A stretch of 6,219 nucleotides of DNA, taken from the NCBI GenBank assembly GCA_964633715.1, contig CAZWHQ010000100.1, positions 1 to 6,219 of the forward strand, in the 5' to 3' direction. This stretch comes from JAUWVG01 sp964633715. GTDB lineage: Bacteria > Acidobacteriota > Aminicenantia > Aminicenantales > Aminicenantaceae. The notes beneath the pieces are model-generated. The model saw only the letters and a list, made by a program, of their open reading frames with translations, searched no databases and was not told where the DNA came from. The position numbers were made by a program, and so were the translations under genes. This document shows positions 1 to 5,626 of the stretch, piece after piece (the stretch's first letter is position 1; the number at the start of each line of letters is the position of its first letter).

Positions 1-181
1 AAACATCGTGATAAAAAGGAAGGGGGTTAGGATAATTTAGTGTGAAAAATTACAATAGGTTGTAAGGGATGTCGGAGGGCGGATATTGGACAAAAATGTG
101 AGTAAAGCACGGTAAGTACAAAAACCAAATTCTTATGAACATGCGGTCTTTTATGATTTTGGATTTTCGACAATACCGATA

Positions 182-198
182 ACTGGGGATTATCCAAT
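182..198 (+). repeat. Partial, rearranged copy of the upstream element
   Basis: ACTGGGGA (182-189) is the exact reverse complement of the first eight bases of the 20-base repeat at 281. It is followed directly by TTATCCAAT (190-198), which matches the DnaA-box-like half of that repeat at seven of nine positions. GATAA (178-182) and TTATC (190-194) also form a small hairpin whose loop, CTGGGGA, is complementary to TCCCCAG at 281-287. These matches are directly visible; a function is not shown. Confidence 0.4.
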
Positions 199-251
199 TT
201 ATTTTGAGTACAGAATAAAAAACATCCCTGAAATCTTTAATTGAAGTCAAA

Positions 252-266
252 ACTGGGGCCGGATAA
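252..266 (+). repeat. Second partial copy of the upstream element, halves inverted
   Basis: ACTGGGG (252-258), a two-base spacer, then GGATAA (261-266). Both words are reverse complements of words in the 20-base repeat that starts 15 bases downstream (CCCCAGT 282-288 and TTATCC 293-298; the second match extends to seven bases, GGATAAA/TTTATCC). The order is such that the two pairings would interleave, as in an H-type pseudoknot if transcribed, or as alternating-orientation protein sites if it acts as DNA. Confidence 0.4.
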
Positions 267-280
267 AGAATTAAATCCCA

Positions 281-301
281 TCCCCAGTCGATTTATCCAC
301 A
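281..301 (+). repeat. 20-base direct repeat, copy 1, with a DnaA-box-like core
   Basis: Bases 281-300 are identical to 1518-1537. Both copies lie upstream of a GQGPGE propeller gene, here 52 bases before the ATG. The right half plus one base, TTATCCACA (293-301), is a perfect match to the classical DnaA box. The element ends seven bases before the proposed -35 at 308, which is where an activator would normally bind. That it is a regulatory site is inference; the repeat is directly visible. Confidence 0.65.
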
Positions 302-307
302 AACAAT

Positions 308-335
308 TTGAACTAACTGGTTGAAGAGGTATAAT
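308..335 (+). promoter_or_regulatory. Sigma70-like promoter of the first propeller gene
   Basis: TTGAAC (308-313), a 16-base spacer and a perfect TATAAT (330-335). Transcription would begin near 342, giving a leader of about ten bases that is little more than the ribosome binding site. The -35 is only a partial match, which fits a promoter helped by a factor bound at the adjoining 281-301 element. Confidence 0.55.
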
Positions 336-352
336 TAATTTGTGGGGGGAAG

Positions 353-1474
353 ATGAAAAAATTCATTTTTATATTATTCTCAGTATCTATTTTACTTCCA
401 TTTTACCTAAATGGAGAGAAGAATGATTTGCGTAAGTATTTAGAGCAAGAAACCGTTATTGTTGAAAACAGTGGTGATGGACTTTGGGAGGAGAGTAAAA
501 CAATTTATTTTGATGAGACACTCTCTATCGGAGAAGAATCAGGAAATGAGGATTTTATGTTTTATGCTATCAAAAGTATAGCGGTTGATCAGGAACTCAA
601 TATTTATGTTTTAGATTCTCGGAATTTTCGAATTTCAAAGTTTGACAAAAATGGAAGACTCCTCTGGAAAAAAGGAAGAGAAGGACAAGGACCTGGAGAA
701 TTCCAAAGACCTAATAATATATCCGTGACCCATTCAAATGGTGTAGCCATATTAGACAATTTTCGTATTCTGTCGCAATTTGAATGTCAAGGAAATTTTC
801 AAAAAACAATTAAACTACAGAAAAGCATCACAAGTTGTCAATATCTTCCAGATGGGCGACTTCTTGTCACTTTATCCCTCCGTGGTCAACCTGGAGTCGT
901 TGCCGAATATTATTCAGGAGAGGGAAATTATATCAAGAGCTTTCCTCATGAATATTACTATGGGCCTAAACTTTTGCCCAATCATGGTGCTTCTATTGGA
1001 GGGGAGTTCCTATTACAGGGAAATAAGATTTATCTGAGTCTTCCTGATCAGTATGAAATTCATGAATACGATTTGGAGGGGAAACTCCTTAGAAAAATTA
1101 GAAGAGATTTAAAATTAAAACCTCCCAATATTATTGAAAGTAAAAGCAGTGTATCTGTTGGTTATTCAGATAAATCTGGTCCATGTTTTGTAATTAAAAA
1201 CAATATGATAGTTAATTTTGTCACAATATATAAATTTAGAAATAGGAAAGAGAAAGATAGAGTAATTGCTGGCCGGGTATTTAAAGGAGTTTTTAACGAG
1301 ATGGAATCTATACGACGATTCTTTGATTTTTTCAATGAAGAAGGACAGTTTTTAGGTTCCAAGAATATCACCAATGATATCTCTTTTGGCACTGTTGACC
1401 ATGAGGGAAATTTTTATTTCATACAGAGAAGCCCTTATCCAAGAATTAGCCGTAGGATGTTAGTACTGAAATAG
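353..1474 (+). CDS. Exported six-bladed beta-propeller protein, GQGPGE family (paralog 1)
   Basis: This 373-residue protein begins with a signal peptide (residues 1-21: lysines at 2-3, then a hydrophobic run). There is no lipobox cysteine, so signal peptidase I cleavage around Gly21 is likely. After a 50-residue linker come NHL/YVTN-like blades: a 'IAVD..LNIYVLDS.N.RISKFD..G' repeat (76-101), then GQGPGEF at 111-117 and a second blade with 'GVAILDN'. The last blade, with a 'FFNEEGQF' motif, matches the end of the other two paralogs. Strings like this are annotated as 6-bladed beta-propeller/DUF5128-type proteins; the ligand and role are unknown, and a periplasmic or surface location is inferred. 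The ATG at 353 is preceded by GGGGGGA (344-350), a strong if G-heavy ribosome binding site. The gene reads AT-richer than paralog 2. The fold is likely; the function is not known. Confidence 0.9.
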   Translation: MKKFIFILFSVSILLPFYLNGEKNDLRKYLEQETVIVENSGDGLWEESKTIYFDETLSIGEESGNEDFMFYAIKSIAVDQELNIYVLDSRNFRISKFDKNGRLLWKKGREGQGPGEFQRPNNISVTHSNGVAILDNFRILSQFECQGNFQKTIKLQKSITSCQYLPDGRLLVTLSLRGQPGVVAEYYSGEGNYIKSFPHEYYYGPKLLPNHGASIGGEFLLQGNKIYLSLPDQYEIHEYDLEGKLLRKIRRDLKLKPPNIIESKSSVSVGYSDKSGPCFVIKNNMIVNFVTIYKFRNRKEKDRVIAGRVFKGVFNEMESIRRFFDFFNEEGQFLGSKNITNDISFGTVDHEGNFYFIQRSPYPRISRRMLVLK

Positions 1475-1479
1475 AGTGA

Positions 1480-1507
1480 TTTGTGCCTATTTAGGAAAAG
1501 GCACAAA
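1480..1507 (+). terminator. Hairpin after the first propeller gene, possible terminator
   Basis: A perfect nine-base stem, TTTGTGCCT (1480-1488) and AGGCACAAA (1499-1507), with a ten-base loop, begins six bases after the stop codon. No T-run follows, so it may be a weak or Rho-assisted terminator or a stabiliser of the transcript 3' end. It separates this gene from the element and start of the next, suggesting the two propellers are not one simple operon. Confidence 0.45.
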
Positions 1508-1517
1508 AGGTTTGACC

Positions 1518-1538
1518 TCCCCAGTCGATTTATCCACG
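1518..1538 (+). repeat. 20-base direct repeat, copy 2, with a near DnaA box
   Basis: Bases 1518-1537 equal 281-300 exactly; sequence on both sides is not clearly related. The DnaA-box-like part reads TTATCCACG (1530-1538), one base off the consensus. It lies 82 bases before the ATG of the second propeller gene. No promoter is placed next to it as clearly as at copy 1: -10-like words exist (GATAAT 1542-1547, TAATAT 1586-1591) but without well-spaced -35 boxes. Confidence 0.65.
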
Positions 1539-1609
1539 AAAGATAATTACTTTCATTTGGCTAAACGGCATTCCCCTAAAAAACGTAATATTGAATAAGA
1601 TCGGTCTTT

Positions 1610-1615
1610 GGAGGG
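1610..1615 (+). promoter_or_regulatory. Ribosome binding site that sets the start of paralog 2
   Basis: GGAGGG ends four bases before the ATG at 1620. An in-frame TTG at 1608 would lengthen the protein by four residues but overlaps this site and has no binding site of its own, so the ATG at 1620 is the start to use. Confidence 0.8.
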
Positions 1616-1619
1616 AAGA

Positions 1620-2738
1620 ATGAACAAAGGAAGAGATTATTTCATTAAAACACTCGTTTTTTTCATTGTACTAGGATTTCCTATTTTCTGTTCCGGGCCG
1701 AAAGTGGTCAAAGAAATGGATGGGGATGTTGCGGTTGTCAAAAATCAGAAAGATCCAGTTAAACTCCCAGGTTTTGCCAAGGAAGTGAAACTGACAGAAG
1801 ATCTCTGTATTGGGCATGATGCGCCGGAGGGGGAATATATTTTTGCGGACCTAAGAGCACTGCAGGTGGATGATGAGGGCGATATCATTATCCTTGATTG
1901 GAAGGATAATCTTATCAAGGTTTTTGATCCGGATGGCCAACTGATCTACACATTCGGAAAGCACGGACAGGGGCCGGGTGAAATCCAGAGTCCAGGTAGA
2001 TTGTACCTTAAAGACGGTAAACTCATTGCATTGATGGACAGTGGAAATAACCGTTACTCCCTTTATTCAAAAAAAGGAGATTGCCTCAAAGAGATCGACA
2101 TGGGAAAGTACCGGGTCTTCCGTACAATTCCGGATTCTCGGAATTTTGTTTATGGAGACAGATTGAATTTTTCAGGAGATCCTATCCCCTCCATTCAGTT
2201 GCTTCGAATTTCCCCGGATTTCAACGGCGCCGAAATCATAGTTGAATACCAATTCGAGAGTCGGTTCGGGATGTTTGCCGCTGTGTTTGATCGCCTTGCT
2301 TATGCCGTTGCGTTCGATGATAAATTTCTATGGGCCCGTTCGACAAAATACGTGATTCATATTCTAAATCCTGATAGGAAGGAAATTCGGAGAATTCAAA
2401 AAAATTACGATGCTGTTCCGATTACTGATGAAGAGAAAAAAGGTCTCGGAGAAAGTTACATGGGAGATGTCAAATTACTTCCCAATCAATACTCTCCATT
2501 TTTTTATTTCATCTGCGACGACCTGGGCCGGCTCTATGTCCGTACTTATGAACGGAATGAGAAGGGGTGGTTCGGTTACGATATCTTTGATAATGAAGGA
2601 CAATTCTTTTCACGGCTCTTTCTTCCCGAGGAGGAGATACTGATGGTTGTAAAAAAGGACAAAGCTTACTGCATGATTACCGAGTCTCCTGATGAGGGGA
2701 TTCCGCTCGTTAAACGCTACACAATGGATTGGAACTGA
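1620..2738 (+). CDS. Six-bladed beta-propeller protein, probable lipoprotein (paralog 2)
   Basis: Counted from the ATG at 1620 the protein has 372 residues. Lys/Arg residues (3, 5, 10) precede a hydrophobic stretch (11-23) that ends in Cys24-Ser-Gly. This resembles a lipoprotein signal, but the residues before the cysteine (P-I-F) are not the usual L-[AST]-[GA], so lipidation is probable rather than certain. The propeller follows: 'LQVDDEGDIIILDWKDNLIKVFDPDG' spans the first blade (81-106) and GQGPGE lies at 116-121. The last blade, 'YDIFDNEGQFFSRLFLPEE', aligns well with paralog 3 ('FDVFSSDGEYLDSFYIPEK'). Role unknown; likely envelope-anchored binding or scaffold protein. It follows paralog 1 on the same strand after 145 bases holding a hairpin and the shared 20-base element. 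Its codons look GC-richer than those of paralog 1, so the two are not a recent tandem duplication. Confidence 0.88.
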   Translation: MNKGRDYFIKTLVFFIVLGFPIFCSGPKVVKEMDGDVAVVKNQKDPVKLPGFAKEVKLTEDLCIGHDAPEGEYIFADLRALQVDDEGDIIILDWKDNLIKVFDPDGQLIYTFGKHGQGPGEIQSPGRLYLKDGKLIALMDSGNNRYSLYSKKGDCLKEIDMGKYRVFRTIPDSRNFVYGDRLNFSGDPIPSIQLLRISPDFNGAEIIVEYQFESRFGMFAAVFDRLAYAVAFDDKFLWARSTKYVIHILNPDRKEIRRIQKNYDAVPITDEEKKGLGESYMGDVKLLPNQYSPFFYFICDDLGRLYVRTYERNEKGWFGYDIFDNEGQFFSRLFLPEEEILMVVKKDKAYCMITESPDEGIPLVKRYTMDWN

Positions 2739-2947
2739 ATCTATTCAATAATCAGAAGTTGTCGATGCAAAGAAGTGGCTGGTTGGATTGAGGGGAGAGT
2801 AGGACAGCAGCCTAGATAAGATTGATTTGTAAACCTGAAGTCTATTAATAACTTGAGGTGGGTGATGATCCTCTCCTATTTGGCCCCCCACAAAGAATTG
2901 GATTCTATGGAACTAAGAAAAAAATCAGAGGCCTGTATCAAATAGAT

Positions 2948-2976
2948 TTGAAATGAATTGTTTCACAATGTATATT
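2948..2976 (+). promoter_or_regulatory. Sigma70-like promoter of the NYN gene
   Basis: TTGAAA (2948-2953), a 17-base spacer and TATATT (2971-2976): each hexamer differs from the sigma70 consensus at one base and the spacing is optimal. Transcription would begin near 2983, leaving about 13 bases before the ATG at 2996. The rest of the gap back to 2739 shows no gene and no other clear signal. Confidence 0.6.
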
Positions 2977-2995
2977 TGAATAATCAGCAGAAAAA

Positions 2996-3478
2996 ATGAG
3001 AAATAATTACGCATTTATTGATTCGCAGAACTTAAATCTGTCAGTCAAGGCACAGGGTTGGGATCTAGACTACAAGAGATTCAGGATATACCTTAAGGAT
3101 AAATTTGGAGTTACTCAAGCATTTTTATTCATTGGCTTTATTCCAAAAAATCAGCGGCTTTACACGGCTTTACAAAAAAAAGGATATCTTCTTATTTTTA
3201 AACCTACGATGATACTTCCATCAGGGAAGGCAAAAGGAAATGTAGATGCAGAGCTTGTGCTTCACACAATGATTGAATGGCCAAATTATGACAAAGCTGT
3301 CATTGTTTCTGGGGATGGAGATTTTTCCTGTTTAATTGAACACCTTGAAAAACATGATAAATTGGAAAGGCTGATTATTCCAAACCAACACAATTACTCC
3401 TCGTTATTGAGACCATATGCAAAATTCATGCTGCATCTTTCCCCGTTAAAATCAAAATTGGAATACAGAAAGCCATAA
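2996..3478 (+). CDS. Stand-alone NYN-domain protein, predicted ribonuclease (LabA/DUF88 type)
   Basis: This 160-residue protein consists almost wholly of one NYN domain, the PIN-like nuclease fold of the LabA/DUF88 group. The family's acidic motifs are present: 'FIDSQNLN' (7-14, Asp9 and Asn12), 'KGNVDAEL' (80-87, Asp84) and 'VSGDGDF' (104-110, Asp107 and Asp109). These would bind divalent metal, so the enzyme looks active; family members are thought to cut RNA, but the target cannot be read from sequence. No signal peptide or membrane segment, so cytoplasmic. The start has only a poor purine stretch before it and a very short leader from the promoter at 2948-2976, suggesting modest or near-leaderless translation. 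The stop lies in a run of seven A's (3477-3483), and the frame stays open for 17 more codons after it. It stands alone, with no partner antitoxin gene visible. Confidence 0.88.
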   Translation: MRNNYAFIDSQNLNLSVKAQGWDLDYKRFRIYLKDKFGVTQAFLFIGFIPKNQRLYTALQKKGYLLIFKPTMILPSGKAKGNVDAELVLHTMIEWPNYDKAVIVSGDGDFSCLIEHLEKHDKLERLIIPNQHNYSSLLRPYAKFMLHLSPLKSKLEYRKP

Positions 3479-3483
3479 AAAAA

Positions 3484-3523
3484 GCCGGCATTAGCGCGGG
3501 ACAAAACCCTTTGCCTAACCGGC
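3484..3523 (+). repeat. Bulged palindrome directly after the NYN gene
   Basis: GCCGG (3484-3488) pairs with CCGGC (3519-3523), TTAG (3491-3494) with CTAA (3515-3518), and GGG (3498-3500) with CCC (3507-3509), with a two-base bulge on the left arm and an ACAAAA loop. It starts five bases after the stop codon but has no T-run, so it is a poor intrinsic terminator. It could be a transcript-end stabiliser, a dispersed extragenic palindrome, or part of a recombination site: it contains GCCTAAC (3513-3519), which fits the RYYYAAC box of integron attC sites. Confidence 0.5.
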
Positions 3524-3531
3524 AATCGTGA

Positions 3532-3546
3532 TACATTAATAATGTA
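3532..3546. repeat. 15-base AT-rich palindrome
   Basis: TACATTA and TAATGTA form a perfect seven-base inverted repeat around one central A. It lies 133 bases before the methyltransferase start and could be an operator or a hairpin; with AT-rich sequence, chance is also possible. Confidence 0.4.
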
Positions 3547-3679
3547 AGTCTTAATCCAGAATTTGTCAATAGCCATGTTGAGCAGAGCCTTAAAGGAGAC
3601 GGCTGTTCTCTTGCATTCCTGATCACAGGATTGGAATGTTACAGGGGAATAAATTATTGCTTGATATATAGGAAGACCT

Positions 3680-4369
3680 ATGCACAGCTACTATTCTCAC
3701 AAATTAGCGGGCGAACGGCTTAAAGATTGCTATGATATGGCTCCTCTCCGGATCAAGCGCTACTTGGACGCCGAAATCGAGTTCATTCTTGGCAGGACAA
3801 GGCCATCTGATCTGGTTCTTGAGCTAGGATGCGGTTATGGAAGAGTGCTTAAGAAGATATTAGAAAAAACCAAAACAGTCGTAGGGATCGACACGTCGCA
3901 TGACAGTTTGCTTCTCCTCCGAGATTCAATCATAAAGAACGAGTCCTGTCATATTTTCGAAATGGATGCCGTTCAGCTTGGATTTAGAAACCATTGGTTT
4001 GATGTTGTGGTTTGTATCCAAAACGGCATCTCGGCTTTTAAAGTAAATCAGAGAAACCTCATTGAAGAGGCATTGCGTGTCACCCGTCCCGGGGGGACCG
4101 TTCTATTTTCCAGTTACTCTGAGAGTTTTTGGGAAGATCGTCTCACGTGGTTCCGGCTTCAATCTAAACTGAAACTCATCGGGGAGATAGATGAGGAGGC
4201 CACTGGTGACGGCGTTATTGTCTGTAAGGATGGATTCAAGGCAACCACAATGAGTCCCGATGATTTTGTCTCTTTAACTTCAGGCTTAGATGACGATCCT
4301 ATTATTACAGAAGTGGATGGTTCAAGTGTTTTCTTTGAAATAATTGTCAATTCAAGATCCGGTACTTAA
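3680..4369 (+). CDS. Class I SAM-dependent methyltransferase, substrate unknown
   Basis: This 229-residue protein has the Rossmann-type methyltransferase core. Motif I 'LELGCGYGR' (47-55) forms the SAM-binding glycine loop, 'GIDTS' (69-73) supplies Asp71 for the ribose hydroxyls, 'EMDAVQLGF' (94-102) is motif III, 'FDVVVCIQNGISAF' (107-120) is motif IV, and 'ALRVTRPGGTVLFSSY' (131-146) is the post-motif strand. The 46 residues before motif I and the 80 after the core would form the substrate pocket; they resemble UbiE-like small-molecule methyltransferases in layout but give no clear substrate. No signal peptide; cytoplasmic. AGGA at 3670-3673 is a well-spaced ribosome binding site for the ATG at 3680. 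No clear promoter is seen in the 201 bases after the NYN gene. The last 23 bases overlap the end of the convergent propeller gene. Confidence 0.9.
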   Translation: MHSYYSHKLAGERLKDCYDMAPLRIKRYLDAEIEFILGRTRPSDLVLELGCGYGRVLKKILEKTKTVVGIDTSHDSLLLLRDSIIKNESCHIFEMDAVQLGFRNHWFDVVVCIQNGISAFKVNQRNLIEEALRVTRPGGTVLFSSYSESFWEDRLTWFRLQSKLKLIGEIDEEATGDGVIVCKDGFKATTMSPDDFVSLTSGLDDDPIITEVDGSSVFFEIIVNSRSGT

Positions 4370-5390
4370 CGACTGAATAAATACCTTCTTCATCCTCATT
4401 TCTCGCGAAAAGGATATCTCCATGCACGGACATGAAACTGATCTTTTCTGGGATATAGAAGGAATCTAAATATTCGCCATCAGAAGAGAACACATCAAAC
4501 AGCATTCCCCTATCCTTATCCTGCGTGGAGGTCCAGATCCAGATCTTGTCTTCATTTCTGATCATGTATCTGATGTCATACAGATACTTCCTGTCCGGCC
4601 GCGTATCTCCGGAGCGGGGTGGTCGTTTTGGAGCAGCTATTCGCTTGTATTTCCTTGAAAAGATTCTCAAAATCTCTCCGGTAGATATGTCCAGAACTTT
4701 AATCCTATACTCAGGAGAATCATTGATGAACAATGTCTCCCCATTTTTACTGAGCAGAGTGTTAAAAGGAGCATATGAGCTTCCGTAGCCAGGCATTACA
4801 TAGGGAATCGGAAAGGCCTTTATCAAGGTTTCGTTCCCAGATTCTTTAGATATCAGGATAAGATTGTGATTGACTTCAACCATCCCTGTTCTTTTCTCTT
4901 CAATTGGCATTTCATAGGCAGAAAAAATTAGAGAATCTCCATAATGCCCGGCCATACTCATCCCAAAATGCTGCTCCGGCCTAAACTCCCGAAGGAAATT
5001 GCCATCCAGATCATAAAAGACAATCTTCCGACTGCGTGAATCATAGACATTAATGCTCTCTCCTTGGATGTGATATCTTAGTACTTGTACTTCTCCAGGG
5101 CCCTGACCACGATGGGCAAGATCCTTCACAAAATCTCCTTCTGGTGTGAACTTTAGAAAGAAATCTCCATCTTGGAAATAGATGAAACCATCTTGATCGA
5201 GACTCAATCTGTAAGGACGTTTGAAGAAAAATTCTTCATTCTCATCTGTAATCCGCATGAGTTCTTCGAATTCTAATATCCGGCCGGCATTTTCATTTTT
5301 AGCTTTTGAGGAATTTTCAATGAGGTTTTGAGATGAGGCAAACCAGGGCAGAAGGATGATACTTAAAATTATTCCCAATATTTTTTTCAT
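4347..5390 (-). CDS. Exported six-bladed beta-propeller protein, GQGPGE family (paralog 3)
   Basis: This 347-residue protein starts with a clear signal peptide (Lys2-Lys3, hydrophobic 4-17) and a likely signal peptidase I site after Ala18-Ser-Ser20, leaving Gln21 as the mature N-terminus; there is no lipobox cysteine. The first blade, 'LSLDQDGFIYFQDGDFFLKFTPEG' (62-85), is followed by GQGPGE at 95-100 and further blades such as 'INVYDSRSRKIVFYDLDG'. The last blade matches paralog 2, so these two are probably closer to each other than to paralog 1. Role unknown; a periplasmic or surface binding protein is the likeliest reading. The ATG at 5390 is preceded by GGAAAGGA, which can fold into a small hairpin (5393-5407). 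The 20-base element found before paralogs 1 and 2 is absent here. Its stop codon lies inside the end of the convergent methyltransferase gene. Confidence 0.9.
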   Translation of the reverse strand: MKKILGIILSIILLPWFASSQNLIENSSKAKNENAGRILEFEELMRITDENEEFFFKRPYRLSLDQDGFIYFQDGDFFLKFTPEGDFVKDLAHRGQGPGEVQVLRYHIQGESINVYDSRSRKIVFYDLDGNFLREFRPEQHFGMSMAGHYGDSLIFSAYEMPIEEKRTGMVEVNHNLILISKESGNETLIKAFPIPYVMPGYGSSYAPFNTLLSKNGETLFINDSPEYRIKVLDISTGEILRIFSRKYKRIAAPKRPPRSGDTRPDRKYLYDIRYMIRNEDKIWIWTSTQDKDRGMLFDVFSSDGEYLDSFYIPEKISFMSVHGDILFARNEDEEGIYSVVKYRILN

Positions 5391-5392
5391 GT

Positions 5393-5407
5393 TCCTTTCC
5401 TGAAGGA
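5393..5407 (-). promoter_or_regulatory. Ribosome binding site of paralog 3, in a small hairpin
   Basis: On the minus strand TCCTT (5407-5403) and AAGGA (5397-5393) form a five-base stem around a CAGGA loop, so the whole binding site GGAAAGGA lies in the loop and right arm. The stem is short and may be only marginally stable; control of translation by it is speculation. Confidence 0.3.
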
Positions 5408-5626
5408 GGACGCTTTACTGTTCATTCCCTTTTTAGATTGCAATAAGTAAACGATGTAATCAAAATCACGTTATTCTTCTCCTTTATTACTCAAGTTATT
5501 CTATTATTCGTATCGAAGTAGATTCAGACCGTTTCGTTTCAGCTAAATTTGAACCACTCATCCTGTGCCCTTGCCCATCTGATTAGTCCAAAGGTTTAAC
5601 AAGAAAAATTGAATACAACTTCGATT

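Larger units (their letters stand above)
1..352. other. Noncoding region upstream of the first propeller gene
   Basis: No credible gene is seen here. The longest open frame (minus strand, 250 to 50) would begin with TTG without a Shine-Dalgarno sequence, and its product is unlike any family I know. The left 180 bases show nothing recognisable. From 182 to 301 there is a cluster of short related elements (ACTGGGG/CCCCAGT paired with TTATCC/GGATAA), listed separately, followed by a promoter at 308-335. Confidence 0.6.

Noticed and set aside
50..250. Minus-strand frame of 66 codons upstream of the first propeller gene
   Set aside because: It would start with TTG, has no Shine-Dalgarno sequence, and its product shows no domain pattern; the region also carries the repeat cluster.
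281..301. DnaA box considered as part of a replication origin
   Set aside because: Only one perfect box and a few partial words are present, with no AT-rich unwinding region of the usual form and no dnaA, dnaN or other origin-linked gene nearby.
1608..1619. TTG start four codons upstream of the second propeller gene
   Set aside because: It overlaps the ribosome binding site GGAGGG that serves the ATG at 1620.
2858..2891. GTGGG/CCCAC inverted repeat in the gap after the second propeller gene, considered as a terminator
   Set aside because: The stem has five bases with a 24-base loop, lies 120 bases after the stop and has no T-run.
2996..3478. NYN protein considered as the toxin of a toxin-antitoxin pair or part of a defence island
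   Set aside because: No small antitoxin gene lies next to it, it has its own promoter, and neighbouring genes are envelope proteins and a methyltransferase of unknown substrate without DNA methylase motifs.
3394..3626. Two overlapping minus-strand frames (60 and 66 codons) across the end of the NYN gene
   Set aside because: They are antisense to a well-supported gene or cross the palindromes, have no binding sites, and show no recognisable family.
3532..3724. Plus-strand open stretch between the NYN gene and the methyltransferase, considered as a gene remnant
   Set aside because: It has no start codon near its beginning, runs into the methyltransferase in another frame, and its translation resembles nothing I know.
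4525..4788. Plus-strand frame of 87 codons inside the third propeller gene
   Set aside because: It is antisense to a gene with clear family motifs and has no ribosome binding site.
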